From Oceanirhabdus seepicola (GTDB taxonomy: Bacteria > Bacillota > Clostridia > Clostridiales > Clostridiaceae): a DNA stretch of 64,000 nucleotides. Position 1 is the first letter of the stretch; every line of letters starts with the position of its first letter. The notes under the pieces were generated by a model. The model did no database searches, was not told the DNA's origin, and saw nothing but the letters and a program-made list of their open reading frames with translations. Where the stretch lies: assembly GCF_023684385.1 (NCBI RefSeq), contig NZ_JAGSOJ010000001.1, positions 1,263,146 through 1,327,145 of the forward strand, given 5' to 3'. A program made the translations under genes and the position numbers. This document shows, piece after piece, positions 56,408-64,000 of the stretch.

Positions 56408-56478
56408 GGGGACGGTTCATAAGTATTTATACTATTGAGGCTTGTACTAAACGATTATAAGTTTCTATGAACCGTCCC
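56408..56478. repeat. Inverted pair of GGGACGGTTCAT repeats, full-length
   Basis: Half-sites 56408-56420 and 56467-56478. The inner core AAGTATTTATACTATTGAGG and GCTTGTACTAAA is shared with the copies at 57186 and 62454. Confidence 0.9.
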
Positions 56479-56545
56479 ACGCTTGTCCGTTCAACATGTT
56501 TATACATCAATACTGATTGATAATAAATAATTAATACTATATAAT

Positions 56546-56647
56546 TATAGAGATTCCAGTATTAACTAAACTTATACATACTCAAAACGCATAGAAGAAC
56601 TGCGATTTTGAGATGTATAAATTAAGTTATACTATGGATTCTCTATA
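56546..56647 (+). repeat. 102-base imperfect palindrome before flavin reductase
   Basis: Arms of about 45 bases with few mismatches: outer TATAGAGA/TCTCTATA, middle TTATACAT/ATGTATAA, inner CTCAAAA-CGCA/TGCGATTTTGAG, loop about 56591-56599. Ends 29 bases before the flavin reductase ATG. Confidence 0.7.
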
Positions 56648-56676
56648 TATTAAAAATTCTTTAGGGAGTGAAAATA

Positions 56677-57171
56677 ATGAAATTCAATGAAAATCTTGAA
56701 ACAGCTATGGAACACCTTCATAAAAGAGGAGCTTTTTTAACTGTAAAATCAGGAGATAAATCAAACACAATGACTATCTCATGGGGAAGTGTTGGCTTCA
56801 TGTGGAAGAAACCTGTTTTTATGGCATTGGTTCGTCCATCAAGATACACTTACGATCTTATAGAAAACAGTGATAGTTTTACTGTAAGTATTCCATATGA
56901 TGATAATATGAAAAAAGCATTAACTATCTGTGGAACAAAGTCTGGTCGTGATATAGATAAATGTGCCGAAGCAAATATAGAATTTATCTCTAGCAAAGAA
57001 GTATCCTCACCAGTAGTTGATAATTGTAATATGTATTATGAGTGTAAAATTCTTTATAAACAAGCAATGGATCCAGCACTAATATTAGATGATTCAGTTG
57101 AGGAATGTTACAAAGGCGACAATTACCATACGTTATATTATGGTGAGATAGTAGCTTGTTACGAAAAATAA
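56677..57171 (+). CDS. Flavin reductase-like FMN-binding protein
   Basis: 164 residues, flavin reductase/FMN-binding split-barrel family. GAFLTVKSGDKSNTMTISWG and VGFMWKKPVFMALVRPSRYT (FMN phosphate and ring contacts) are seen, as is SFTVSIPYDD. It would use NAD(P)H to reduce FMN or act on an unknown acceptor. ATG at 56677 behind AGGGAGTGA; the open frame begins at GTG 56668. Confidence 0.9.
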   Translation: MKFNENLETAMEHLHKRGAFLTVKSGDKSNTMTISWGSVGFMWKKPVFMALVRPSRYTYDLIENSDSFTVSIPYDDNMKKALTICGTKSGRDIDKCAEANIEFISSKEVSSPVVDNCNMYYECKILYKQAMDPALILDDSVEECYKGDNYHTLYYGEIVACYEK

Positions 57172-57185
57172 AAAGAGACATACTA

Positions 57186-57256
57186 GGGACGGTTCATAAG
57201 TATTTATACTATTCAGGCTTGTACTAAATAGTTGTAATTTTTTATGAACCGTCCCC
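57186..57256. repeat. Inverted pair of GGGACGGTTCAT repeats, full-length
   Basis: Half-sites 57186-57197 and 57244-57256; inner core nearly identical to the copy at 56408-56478, only about 700 bases away. Confidence 0.9.
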
Positions 57257-57313
57257 GGTTTGTCCCATTATGGCAGTTGTTAACAAAACTCTCAACTCGA
57301 TAAAACCCTTGCT

Positions 57314-58918
57314 TTATTTATTAAATTTATCTTTGATTATTTTAATATCTTTTTTTATTTTTCGTTTTTCATCATACATTTTCTTATCTGCCTCGTTTAT
57401 TAGATCATCAATATATTTTTCACCCTGAGGTTTATATTCAGCAATACCATGACTTATACTTATTATATACTTTCTATTTTCTTCATTATTTACTTTCTTA
57501 AACTCTTCAACTACTCTACACCATATTCCCTCGGCTCCTTCATATTTTGTTTCAGGGAATACAATTAAAAATTCATCTCCACCTAATCTAATGATAAAGT
57601 CTTCATCTCTGATATTCTTCTTTAAAATATCCACAGAAGTTTTTATTAACTCATCCCCTGCATCATGTCCTAAGTTGTCATTAACATCCTTTAATCCATT
57701 AATATCAATAAAACAAATACTTATTTGATTCTTATATTCCTTTGACTTACTAAATAATTCTTCAAGCTTATTAATACCAGCCCTTCTATTTAATACTCCT
57801 GTCATAATATCAAAATCTGCAAAATATTTTATTTTATCCTTCGAAGCTTTATTTATGGCTGTTAATGCAGCAATAATACTACTTATACATGCAATTGCTA
57901 TAAAAATATATATATTTTTATATAAACTATTTATTATAATTTTTACTTCATTTCTTAAACAATAGCCCTCATTACTATCTAGAGATACACGTGAAACAAC
58001 TTTATAACCTTCCGTATGTGAATTCATTTTAATACAATCCTTATCACTAGGTATTGTATTAGTGAATGTAAACAACCCGTTTTCTGTTATAAATTGACCT
58101 TCTTTTAATTTATTTATTTTATCCCACTCATCTGGAAAATCATTTTTAAAACTAATATCTTTTTTATTTTCAAACATAAAAGCCCATTCTTTTTCGTGAT
58201 TATTATTAATTAAATAATAGCCTTCTGCATTTAGTAAGTATATTTTTTCATTCCCATTTTTTGAAATTCTTTTAAAATCTTCAATCAAGTTACTAGCTAA
58301 GTAATTTAGCACTATTACACCACTAACTGTACTCTCACCGTCATAAATAGGTGTTGAAAACCTAATCATAGGCTTTATAGGTACTTCAATAATACCTTTC
58401 TCAATATTTAAATCAAATTTAGATACAAATATTTCTCCGTTTTTTAACTCTATTGAATCTTTAAAATAATATCTTTCCCGTTTATTCTGCAACTCATTTT
58501 TAGGTACTATCATTGGATTTCCATTATTACTATTAACCCTTATTATTTCATTTCCAACCTTATCTAAAAATCTAATTTGATCATATACACCTTTTGTTTT
58601 AGAAAACATAAGCCATTCTTGTTCAATAATAAAGCTACTATTTTTAGATGAAAACTCTTTATTAATTGTATAATTTTCTGCTATATATTTAACATCCCCA
58701 ATAACATCATTAAAATATCTGTTCAGAATAGACTTCTCTGTATTTATAATATTTAATTCACTATTTTTTAATATATATTCATCTGTTTTAATCCTGTTGT
58801 ACTCAATAAAAGAGTAAATACTTATGAATATTAAACTTAAAATAGTAAAAATCATCACTGCATTCTTTATTAATACATTTTTATACTTTTTGAAAATCTC
58901 AATATTTCCATATTCCAT
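57314..58918 (-). CDS. Diguanylate cyclase with Cache sensor
   Basis: 534 residues. Membrane helix near 15-35, extracytoplasmic dCache-like sensor to about 325, second helix near 330-350, then a GGDEF domain (about 365-534) with DFDIMTGVLNRRAG, the active site RLGGDEFLIVFP, and FIDINGLKDVNDNLGHDAGDE. It would make cyclic di-GMP from two GTP in response to an outside ligand. No EAL domain. AAGGAGGG site. Confidence 0.95.
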   Translation of the reverse strand: MEYGNIEIFKKYKNVLIKNAVMIFTILSLIFISIYSFIEYNRIKTDEYILKNSELNIINTEKSILNRYFNDVIGDVKYIAENYTINKEFSSKNSSFIIEQEWLMFSKTKGVYDQIRFLDKVGNEIIRVNSNNGNPMIVPKNELQNKRERYYFKDSIELKNGEIFVSKFDLNIEKGIIEVPIKPMIRFSTPIYDGESTVSGVIVLNYLASNLIEDFKRISKNGNEKIYLLNAEGYYLINNNHEKEWAFMFENKKDISFKNDFPDEWDKINKLKEGQFITENGLFTFTNTIPSDKDCIKMNSHTEGYKVVSRVSLDSNEGYCLRNEVKIIINSLYKNIYIFIAIACISSIIAALTAINKASKDKIKYFADFDIMTGVLNRRAGINKLEELFSKSKEYKNQISICFIDINGLKDVNDNLGHDAGDELIKTSVDILKKNIRDEDFIIRLGGDEFLIVFPETKYEGAEGIWCRVVEEFKKVNNEENRKYIISISHGIAEYKPQGEKYIDDLINEADKKMYDEKRKIKKDIKIIKDKFNK

Positions 58919-59102
58919 ACTATCCCTCCTTACTTATTTTTGTCTAACAGAAAAAGATAGCTTCATTTTTATTTCGATATATTAAATAATAACTTTATAT
59001 GTTTTTATTTTAACAAAAACATATAATTAAATCATCAAAAAAAACCTATTTTCAGATTACATATTTTTACCTGTCTGAAAATAGGGTTATAATTATTTCT
59101 CA

Positions 59103-59189
59103 CTAAATTTTAAAATTTATTATTTTAAATTTTGAGAATCGTCCTGTATTCTCCTTGATGAATTTAATGTTCTTAAAAGTTATATCATC
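59103..59189 (-). pseudogene. Remnant of a beta-helix gene
   Basis: Beginning 2 bases after the glycosyltransferase stop, in another frame, about 28 codons read DDITFKNIKFIKENTG and end in TAG. This matches NDVTFKNIKFMRKNTD of the beta-helix protein at 62605-63999, at protein and DNA level. No start codon or ribosome site. A scar of a lost paralogue. Confidence 0.75.
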
Positions 59190-59191
59190 CT

Positions 59192-62100
59192 CTAATCTAA
59201 ACACTCATCATAAATACTCAAAAATTTTCTGGAATGTTGAACAAATCCATGATTTTTTTCAATCTCAACTCGTGCATTTTTCCCAATAGTTTCATACTTT
59301 TCTTGATTCATCTTTAATGTATTAATTATTGAATCTGCTAAATCTTTATAAGATCGATGATTTACTAAAAATCCAGTCTCCCCATCTTTAATAATCTCTT
59401 TTAGTCCCCCAATATTACTTGCAATAACAACTTTACCACAAGCCATTCCTTCTAATGCTGATAATGATGTAGCTTCTTCTACATTATTAGACGGTATAGA
59501 TGGAACTACAATGATCTTAGCCATATTAAAATATTTAATTATTTCATCATGTGGAACACTTCCTAATAACTTAACATATTGATTTAAATTATTATCATTT
59601 ATATAATTAATTATATTATTTCTCTCAATTCCATCTCCTGCAATCAATAACTTAAAATCATTAACTCCTCTTTCAATTAACTCTTTTGCAGCTTGCACAA
59701 CATATATTACTCCATTTTTAGGTACAAGTCTTCTAGGAACAAAGATAAGATTTGATTTTTCATTTATAGACTTTATTAATTCTAATTTTTCATTTTCACT
59801 AATACACTTAAATTCTCTATCATTAATTGCATTTTTAATAACAACAATGTTTTCGTCATTATCTTTATTTAATGTTTTTAATACATATTTTTTTATTCTA
59901 TTATCAACTGCTATAATTTTATTTGATATTTCATAAGCTCTTTTTTCATATTTCAAGAAGTAATTATATATATCTCCTCCATTTAACATCGCACCATAAT
60001 CTGAATTTTCAAAAGTAAAATAACCATGAAGAGTCGAGATTATAGGTATATCAATCTTAAACTTCTTTAAAACATTATATGCTGCAATAGTAGAAATAAC
60101 ATCATGGCAATTTATATAACTTACATATGATACCAAAATCTGTTTTTCTATTTTGCTTTCAAGTTGCTTTTGAATATAATAAACAAGACATACAAAATTT
60201 TTATCTATAGCATCGGTAATATTGTTAAAATTTATATTAAACTCCTTTTCCACCTCTTTAAAATTCACCTGTATTCCTTTTATCGGATTATAGGTAATTA
60301 AATAATTTGATATTTGATTAATATTTAATCCTTTTTGTAAAAGATATAAATGTATATGCTTACCACCAACAGCTTTTCCCCCTTTGGGATCATCAGCAGA
60401 AACTATTAATGCTCTTTTGTTTTTAAAAATATATTCACTATTAATATCTTCATTATTAACGCCTTCTACTAGCCTTACATTTTCTTTGATTTCATTTTTA
60501 ACATTCTCAACATCTATATCACTATTTCCCTTACATGCTTTTCCTAACCAATAATTTGTTTCTTTTATAAACATGTTTATTATCTCTTTATACTCATCAT
60601 TATTAGGATATTTCTTTGACTCAATTAAATAACTCTTAGCAAACATAGTATAATAATTTTCTTTTTTATTCTCGAAATCTTTGTTTATATTCAGTTGAAT
60701 AAAATACTTTCTTATCAATAAATCAATAAATTTAATTTTACCTTCAACAACTAATTTTAAACCACTTAAATTCTTTATAAAATTAGAATCATGCTGCCTA
60801 TAATAATACAATGGTTGATTTATATGAACATATTTTGTAGTCAATATATTATCAATATAATACGGTACGTTTTCTTTTGTATAATTTAAAATAACATTTT
60901 TAATATAATCTTTTCTCCAAAAAGCTGTATCAGGAATTGGAGATGAAAAGTTTTGAAAAATATCACTTAAAACCTCAACTCCATTGTTATAATTTTTAAA
61001 TTTAATTTCATTTATAATTTCACTATTTTTATCAATAGCATAAAAATCACAATAAGCAAACTTAATATTATCATTTTTATTCATCTCATTAACATATATA
61101 CTAATAGTATTTTCATTAATTTTATCATCACTATCAACTCTTGTAATATACTCACCATTACTTCTTTCCAAGCCATATCTTAAAGTATCTAACTGTCCAG
61201 AGTTTTGTTTATAAAAATATCTTATTCTTTTATCCTTAAATGATTTTATTATATTTTCAGATTCATCAGTAGAACCGTCATTTACTATAATAAATTCTAT
61301 ATTTTTATAGGTTTGATTTAAAACGCTTTCAATAGCTTCTTTTAAAAAGATTTCCCTATTATAAACTGTCATTATAACACTTACTAATGGTTCCTCTATT
61401 TTCTCTTTTAAAATTGAATTATTTAAATCCTTAACCATATCTAATAATTTATTAATCTGCGCATCACAAGTATACTCTTTTTGAACAAATTCCATATATT
61501 CTTTTGAGCTATAATTATTATTACTTATCATCTTTACTGCTTCCTCTATGGTATTCCAAATATATTCTTCAGGATAAATACCTTTTGCTCCAACAAAATT
61601 ATGAATTAATGGTTTAATACCTTTACTCATCCCTTGCATAACACTCATATTTTGTGATTCAAGTACACTTGTACATAGTATATAATTCTTATTTTCTAAC
61701 CATTTATCTATATCCTTCTGCCATCCTTCATAAATCACACTATTTTGCAAACCCATTTCTCTTATCATATGTTGAAAATATAATAGATATCTTTCATCTT
61801 GAAACGCTCCAGCGATATATAATTTATACCTATTATCTTTATCATAAATAGCTTTAAATGTATGCAGTAATAACATAGGGCCTTTTTTATGGTTAATGTA
61901 CCCTACATAAGCTATATTGAATCCTTTTTCTCTTTCCTTAAAATTATATTTATCTAAATCAATACCATTGGGAATTACAATTGTCTTTTCTTTATTAATA
62001 CTAACTTTACTTAATACAATATTTCTTATATGCTCTGCCACAAATATAAGCTTATCAACATTATCCCAATTAACCCGAGTAACATTATTTGTAAGAGCTT

Positions 62101-62350
62101 CATAACTGTGTAATCTACAAATAATCTTTTTCTCTTGCGCCAGCTCTAACTTACTTCCATAAATAACAAGTTGATCACACCACTCAAACCAACATATATC
62201 TGCCCAATCCATACCTTCATCAATTTGCTTCAAATCAGTAACTATAACTTTTTTTGTCTCGTATTCTTCAGATAATCCTTTAATTATATAATCAATAAAG
62301 CTATCCCCTTTAGGAATAACGAAGAATATAATCTTTTTTTTCTCTTCCAT
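59192..62350 (-). CDS. Three-domain glycosyltransferase (GT4-GT2-GT4)
   Basis: 1052 residues. Residues 1-315: GT4-like domain (FVAEHIRNIVLSK, VIPNGIDLDKYN, AYVGYINHKKG). About 322-640: GT2 domain (PLVSVIMTVYNREIFLKEAI, IIVNDGSTDESE, TRVDSDDKI with DxDD metal site). About 655-1052: second GT4 domain (VFVPRRLVPKNGVIYVVQAA-like, ATSLSALEGMACGKVVIAS, the E-x7-E motif). No signal or membrane helix, so cytoplasmic. Likely builds or extends a surface glycan. AAGGTG site. Confidence 0.88.
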   Translation of the reverse strand: MEEKKKIIFFVIPKGDSFIDYIIKGLSEEYETKKVIVTDLKQIDEGMDWADICWFEWCDQLVIYGSKLELAQEKKIICRLHSYEALTNNVTRVNWDNVDKLIFVAEHIRNIVLSKVSINKEKTIVIPNGIDLDKYNFKEREKGFNIAYVGYINHKKGPMLLLHTFKAIYDKDNRYKLYIAGAFQDERYLLYFQHMIREMGLQNSVIYEGWQKDIDKWLENKNYILCTSVLESQNMSVMQGMSKGIKPLIHNFVGAKGIYPEEYIWNTIEEAVKMISNNNYSSKEYMEFVQKEYTCDAQINKLLDMVKDLNNSILKEKIEEPLVSVIMTVYNREIFLKEAIESVLNQTYKNIEFIIVNDGSTDESENIIKSFKDKRIRYFYKQNSGQLDTLRYGLERSNGEYITRVDSDDKINENTISIYVNEMNKNDNIKFAYCDFYAIDKNSEIINEIKFKNYNNGVEVLSDIFQNFSSPIPDTAFWRKDYIKNVILNYTKENVPYYIDNILTTKYVHINQPLYYYRQHDSNFIKNLSGLKLVVEGKIKFIDLLIRKYFIQLNINKDFENKKENYYTMFAKSYLIESKKYPNNDEYKEIINMFIKETNYWLGKACKGNSDIDVENVKNEIKENVRLVEGVNNEDINSEYIFKNKRALIVSADDPKGGKAVGGKHIHLYLLQKGLNINQISNYLITYNPIKGIQVNFKEVEKEFNINFNNITDAIDKNFVCLVYYIQKQLESKIEKQILVSYVSYINCHDVISTIAAYNVLKKFKIDIPIISTLHGYFTFENSDYGAMLNGGDIYNYFLKYEKRAYEISNKIIAVDNRIKKYVLKTLNKDNDENIVVIKNAINDREFKCISENEKLELIKSINEKSNLIFVPRRLVPKNGVIYVVQAAKELIERGVNDFKLLIAGDGIERNNIINYINDNNLNQYVKLLGSVPHDEIIKYFNMAKIIVVPSIPSNNVEEATSLSALEGMACGKVVIASNIGGLKEIIKDGETGFLVNHRSYKDLADSIINTLKMNQEKYETIGKNARVEIEKNHGFVQHSRKFLSIYDECLD

Positions 62351-62453
62351 TCATTACACCTTTATAAAATTACTTTCTATACCATTATATTAATAACAAT
62401 TTTTTTCATTACAATTCCAATAATATTATTAAGACACAAGCTGTGCACAAGCT

Positions 62454-62564
62454 GGGGACTGTTCATAAATACTTATACTCTTCAGGCTTGTACTGAAAAA
62501 TTATAAATAATTATGAACCGTCCCCGTGCTTGTCTTGTTTACTATAATTCTTGTGAACCGTCCC
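62454..62564. repeat. GGGACGGTTCAT repeats: inverted pair plus extra copy
   Basis: A degenerate forward half-site with one change (62454-62466, GGGGACTGTTCAT), a reverse one at 62513-62525, and a second reverse one at 62553-62564 beginning GTGAACC. The inner core matches the copies at 56408 and 57186. Confidence 0.88.
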
Positions 62565-62604
62565 TAGTTTGTCTCATCTCATACTGCCTTAAACATCCAT
62601 TTCT

Positions 62605-63999
62605 CTACTCACTCTTATATTCTTTAATTTTATCATTTTCTTCAATGGTAACATTTAAAGTTTCAATTCCATCTTCCAAATTACATTCAAATAATTTAAT
62701 AACCTTATTATCCTTGAATAAACAGTCTGATATTATAAAATCATAATCATGTACCATATGAATATCAAAAAAAGCATTTTCTATATCATTGTTTATAAAT
62801 TCACTATTATTGAACAAAATATTATCGCAATCTCCGTTCACTTCTATTCCAAATTCTCTTCCATTATCTAAGAATCTTGATTCAATAATTTCAATACTTT
62901 TAGAATTTTGTATGCTCATTATTCCGTTAATTGTTTCTTTTATTTTAGAGTTCATAACCTTAATATTATTTGAATTCTCTATCTTTAATCCTTCTGAATT
63001 GGCACCGAGAATTTCACATTCTATAATATTGATACTTTCACAATTCTCAAGTATCATTCCTCTTCCTATTATATTTTCATCTGTATTCTTTCTCATAAAT
63101 TTAATGTTCTTAAAAGTTACATCATTACACCCTGTTAATTTCATTATATCTGAGTAATTTGAATCACAAATAATTGTTACATCATCCTCAATACCTTCTA
63201 TAGTTATATTATTAAGTCCCACCAATTCAAATTCATATCCATCTTTAGTTTCCTTATACTCAATGTATGAATTATCCTTTTTAAAATCTCTTAAATCATA
63301 TATACCATTTTTCACTTTAATCGTTCTATAAGGTGCTATAGCATTAACAAGTTCTTCAGATGTACTAACAATTACATCGTCTATTTTCTTTAATTTACTT
63401 TGAAATATTGATATCTTTCCATCAATTAATTTCACATTTTCTGTTGAGGTAATCAAATTGTTTTTGAAGTCATAAATATTCACTTTAAAATTATCTTTTT
63501 CTATTTTGGGATAAACATACTGCGTCTTATTTATATCCAGTTTTGGTGTAATAGGTTCATTATTCTCATCATATATTTGATATTTTGCTGAAGTATACAA
63601 TTCCTTATATCCCTCATACGTCAATAATCCTTCTATAGCTTGTCCTATCCCACTTATATTATCTCTAACATATATCTCTAGTAAAATCTTGTCACTTTCT
63701 TCTTTAATAATTTTCCCATCATGCTCACCATATACTATTATATTTCCTTTTGAATCTATTAAAGCTATCTTAGGTATCTCTTCTCTTGTAATTACTTTAT
63801 TATTTTTAATATCTATCCATTGATCTTTATTGTCTTTGATAAATATGGTATCAGCCTCTTCAATGATTTTTCCCATAACATTATTATCAATATCCTCAAG
63901 TGAATATCCTTTATCCCCTATTACCACAGTAAATTGTGGAATATCTGCAAAAACACTCATCCCAAATAGAATACATATTAACAATACCATTACTATAAA
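62605..63999 (-). CDS. Secreted right-handed beta-helix protein (5' partial)
   Basis: At least 464 codons; the frame is open to the window edge and the first Met (63990) starts in the middle of a hydrophobic signal core (LLICILFGMSVFA), so the true start is outside the window. After an N-terminal region of about 215 residues, residues about 220-460 are parallel beta-helix repeats (PbH1 type) with Asn-rich rungs such as VTFKNIKF, LKIENSNNIKVMNSKI and NGIMSIQNSKSIEII. Such proteins bind or cleave polysaccharides. Exported. Confidence 0.82.
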   Translation of the reverse strand, partial: FIVMVLLICILFGMSVFADIPQFTVVIGDKGYSLEDIDNNVMGKIIEEADTIFIKDNKDQWIDIKNNKVITREEIPKIALIDSKGNIIVYGEHDGKIIKEESDKILLEIYVRDNISGIGQAIEGLLTYEGYKELYTSAKYQIYDENNEPITPKLDINKTQYVYPKIEKDNFKVNIYDFKNNLITSTENVKLIDGKISIFQSKLKKIDDVIVSTSEELVNAIAPYRTIKVKNGIYDLRDFKKDNSYIEYKETKDGYEFELVGLNNITIEGIEDDVTIICDSNYSDIMKLTGCNDVTFKNIKFMRKNTDENIIGRGMILENCESINIIECEILGANSEGLKIENSNNIKVMNSKIKETINGIMSIQNSKSIEIIESRFLDNGREFGIEVNGDCDNILFNNSEFINNDIENAFFDIHMVHDYDFIISDCLFKDNKVIKLFECNLEDGIETLNVTIEENDKIKEYKSE

Positions 64000-64000
64000 A

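Noticed and set aside
57257..57313. Cyclic-di-GMP riboswitch near the diguanylate cyclase
   Set aside because: No GEMM-type conserved core found here or elsewhere in the window.
22300..62564. CRISPR array reading of the GGGACGGTTCAT repeats
   Set aside because: Copies are irregularly spaced across 40 kb, in both directions, with no spacer structure and no cas genes.

Overview
The window looks like chromosome from a low-GC, spore-forming anaerobe of the Clostridium group. This rests on the strongly AT-rich sequence, strong AGGAGG-type ribosome binding sites, a GerAB-type germination permease, a T-box leader, an iron-containing alcohol dehydrogenase and a set of spore-surface-like proteins. 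No rRNA, tRNA, CRISPR array or intact insertion sequence was found. The left edge is gene-free for 107 bases. The right edge cuts the 5' end of a secreted beta-helix gene.

Layout. 0-10 kb: germination permease, PLP decarboxylase, chemoreceptor, phage-type replication protein, a large sigma factor and oligoendopeptidase F, the last two under the same duplicated leader. 10-16.5 kb: an NMT1/SsuA-type ABC importer whose binding-protein gene is separated from its ATPase and permease genes by an unrelated membrane-anchored gene, then an acetyltransferase and a lipoprotein. 16.6-22.3 kb: CPBP protease, homocysteine methyltransferase, small membrane proteins and the TldD/TldE protease pair. 22.5-29.6 kb: small regulator, acetyltransferase, an ABC-F protein behind a leader of about 800 bases with a short upstream ORF and an internal terminator, ComFB, DUF4184 protein and a lipoprotein. 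29.6-31.1 kb: pdxST, making pyridoxal 5'-phosphate. 31.5-39.7 kb: the most distinctive block. Five small cysteine-containing helical proteins (two pairs are a tandem duplication), three C1q/TNF-like jelly-roll proteins and a DUF11 protein lie on the minus strand, next to a divergent glycosyltransferase-TPR protein. I read it as a candidate spore-surface or appendage assembly locus.

39.8-50 kb: ECF sigma/DUF4367 pair, MazG, cyclase, peptidase-E-like protein, an Hcp-like protein, a T-box-controlled glutamyl-tRNA synthetase, and a run of phosphotransferase and acetyltransferase genes. 50.3-57.2 kb: a 125-base imperfect palindrome, a stand-alone clpX, a phosphotransferase, lipoprotein and membrane genes, an HxlR regulator, alcohol dehydrogenase and flavin reductase. 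57.3-64 kb: a Cache-GGDEF diguanylate cyclase, a 1052-residue three-domain glycosyltransferase and the beta-helix protein, with a scar of a second beta-helix gene after the glycosyltransferase.

From 22.3 kb, and mostly from 41.7 kb onward, intergenic gaps carry a dispersed REP-like repeat with the core GGGACGGTTCAT (21 half-sites counted). It occurs singly, in direct arrays, or as inverted pairs that would fold into hairpins.
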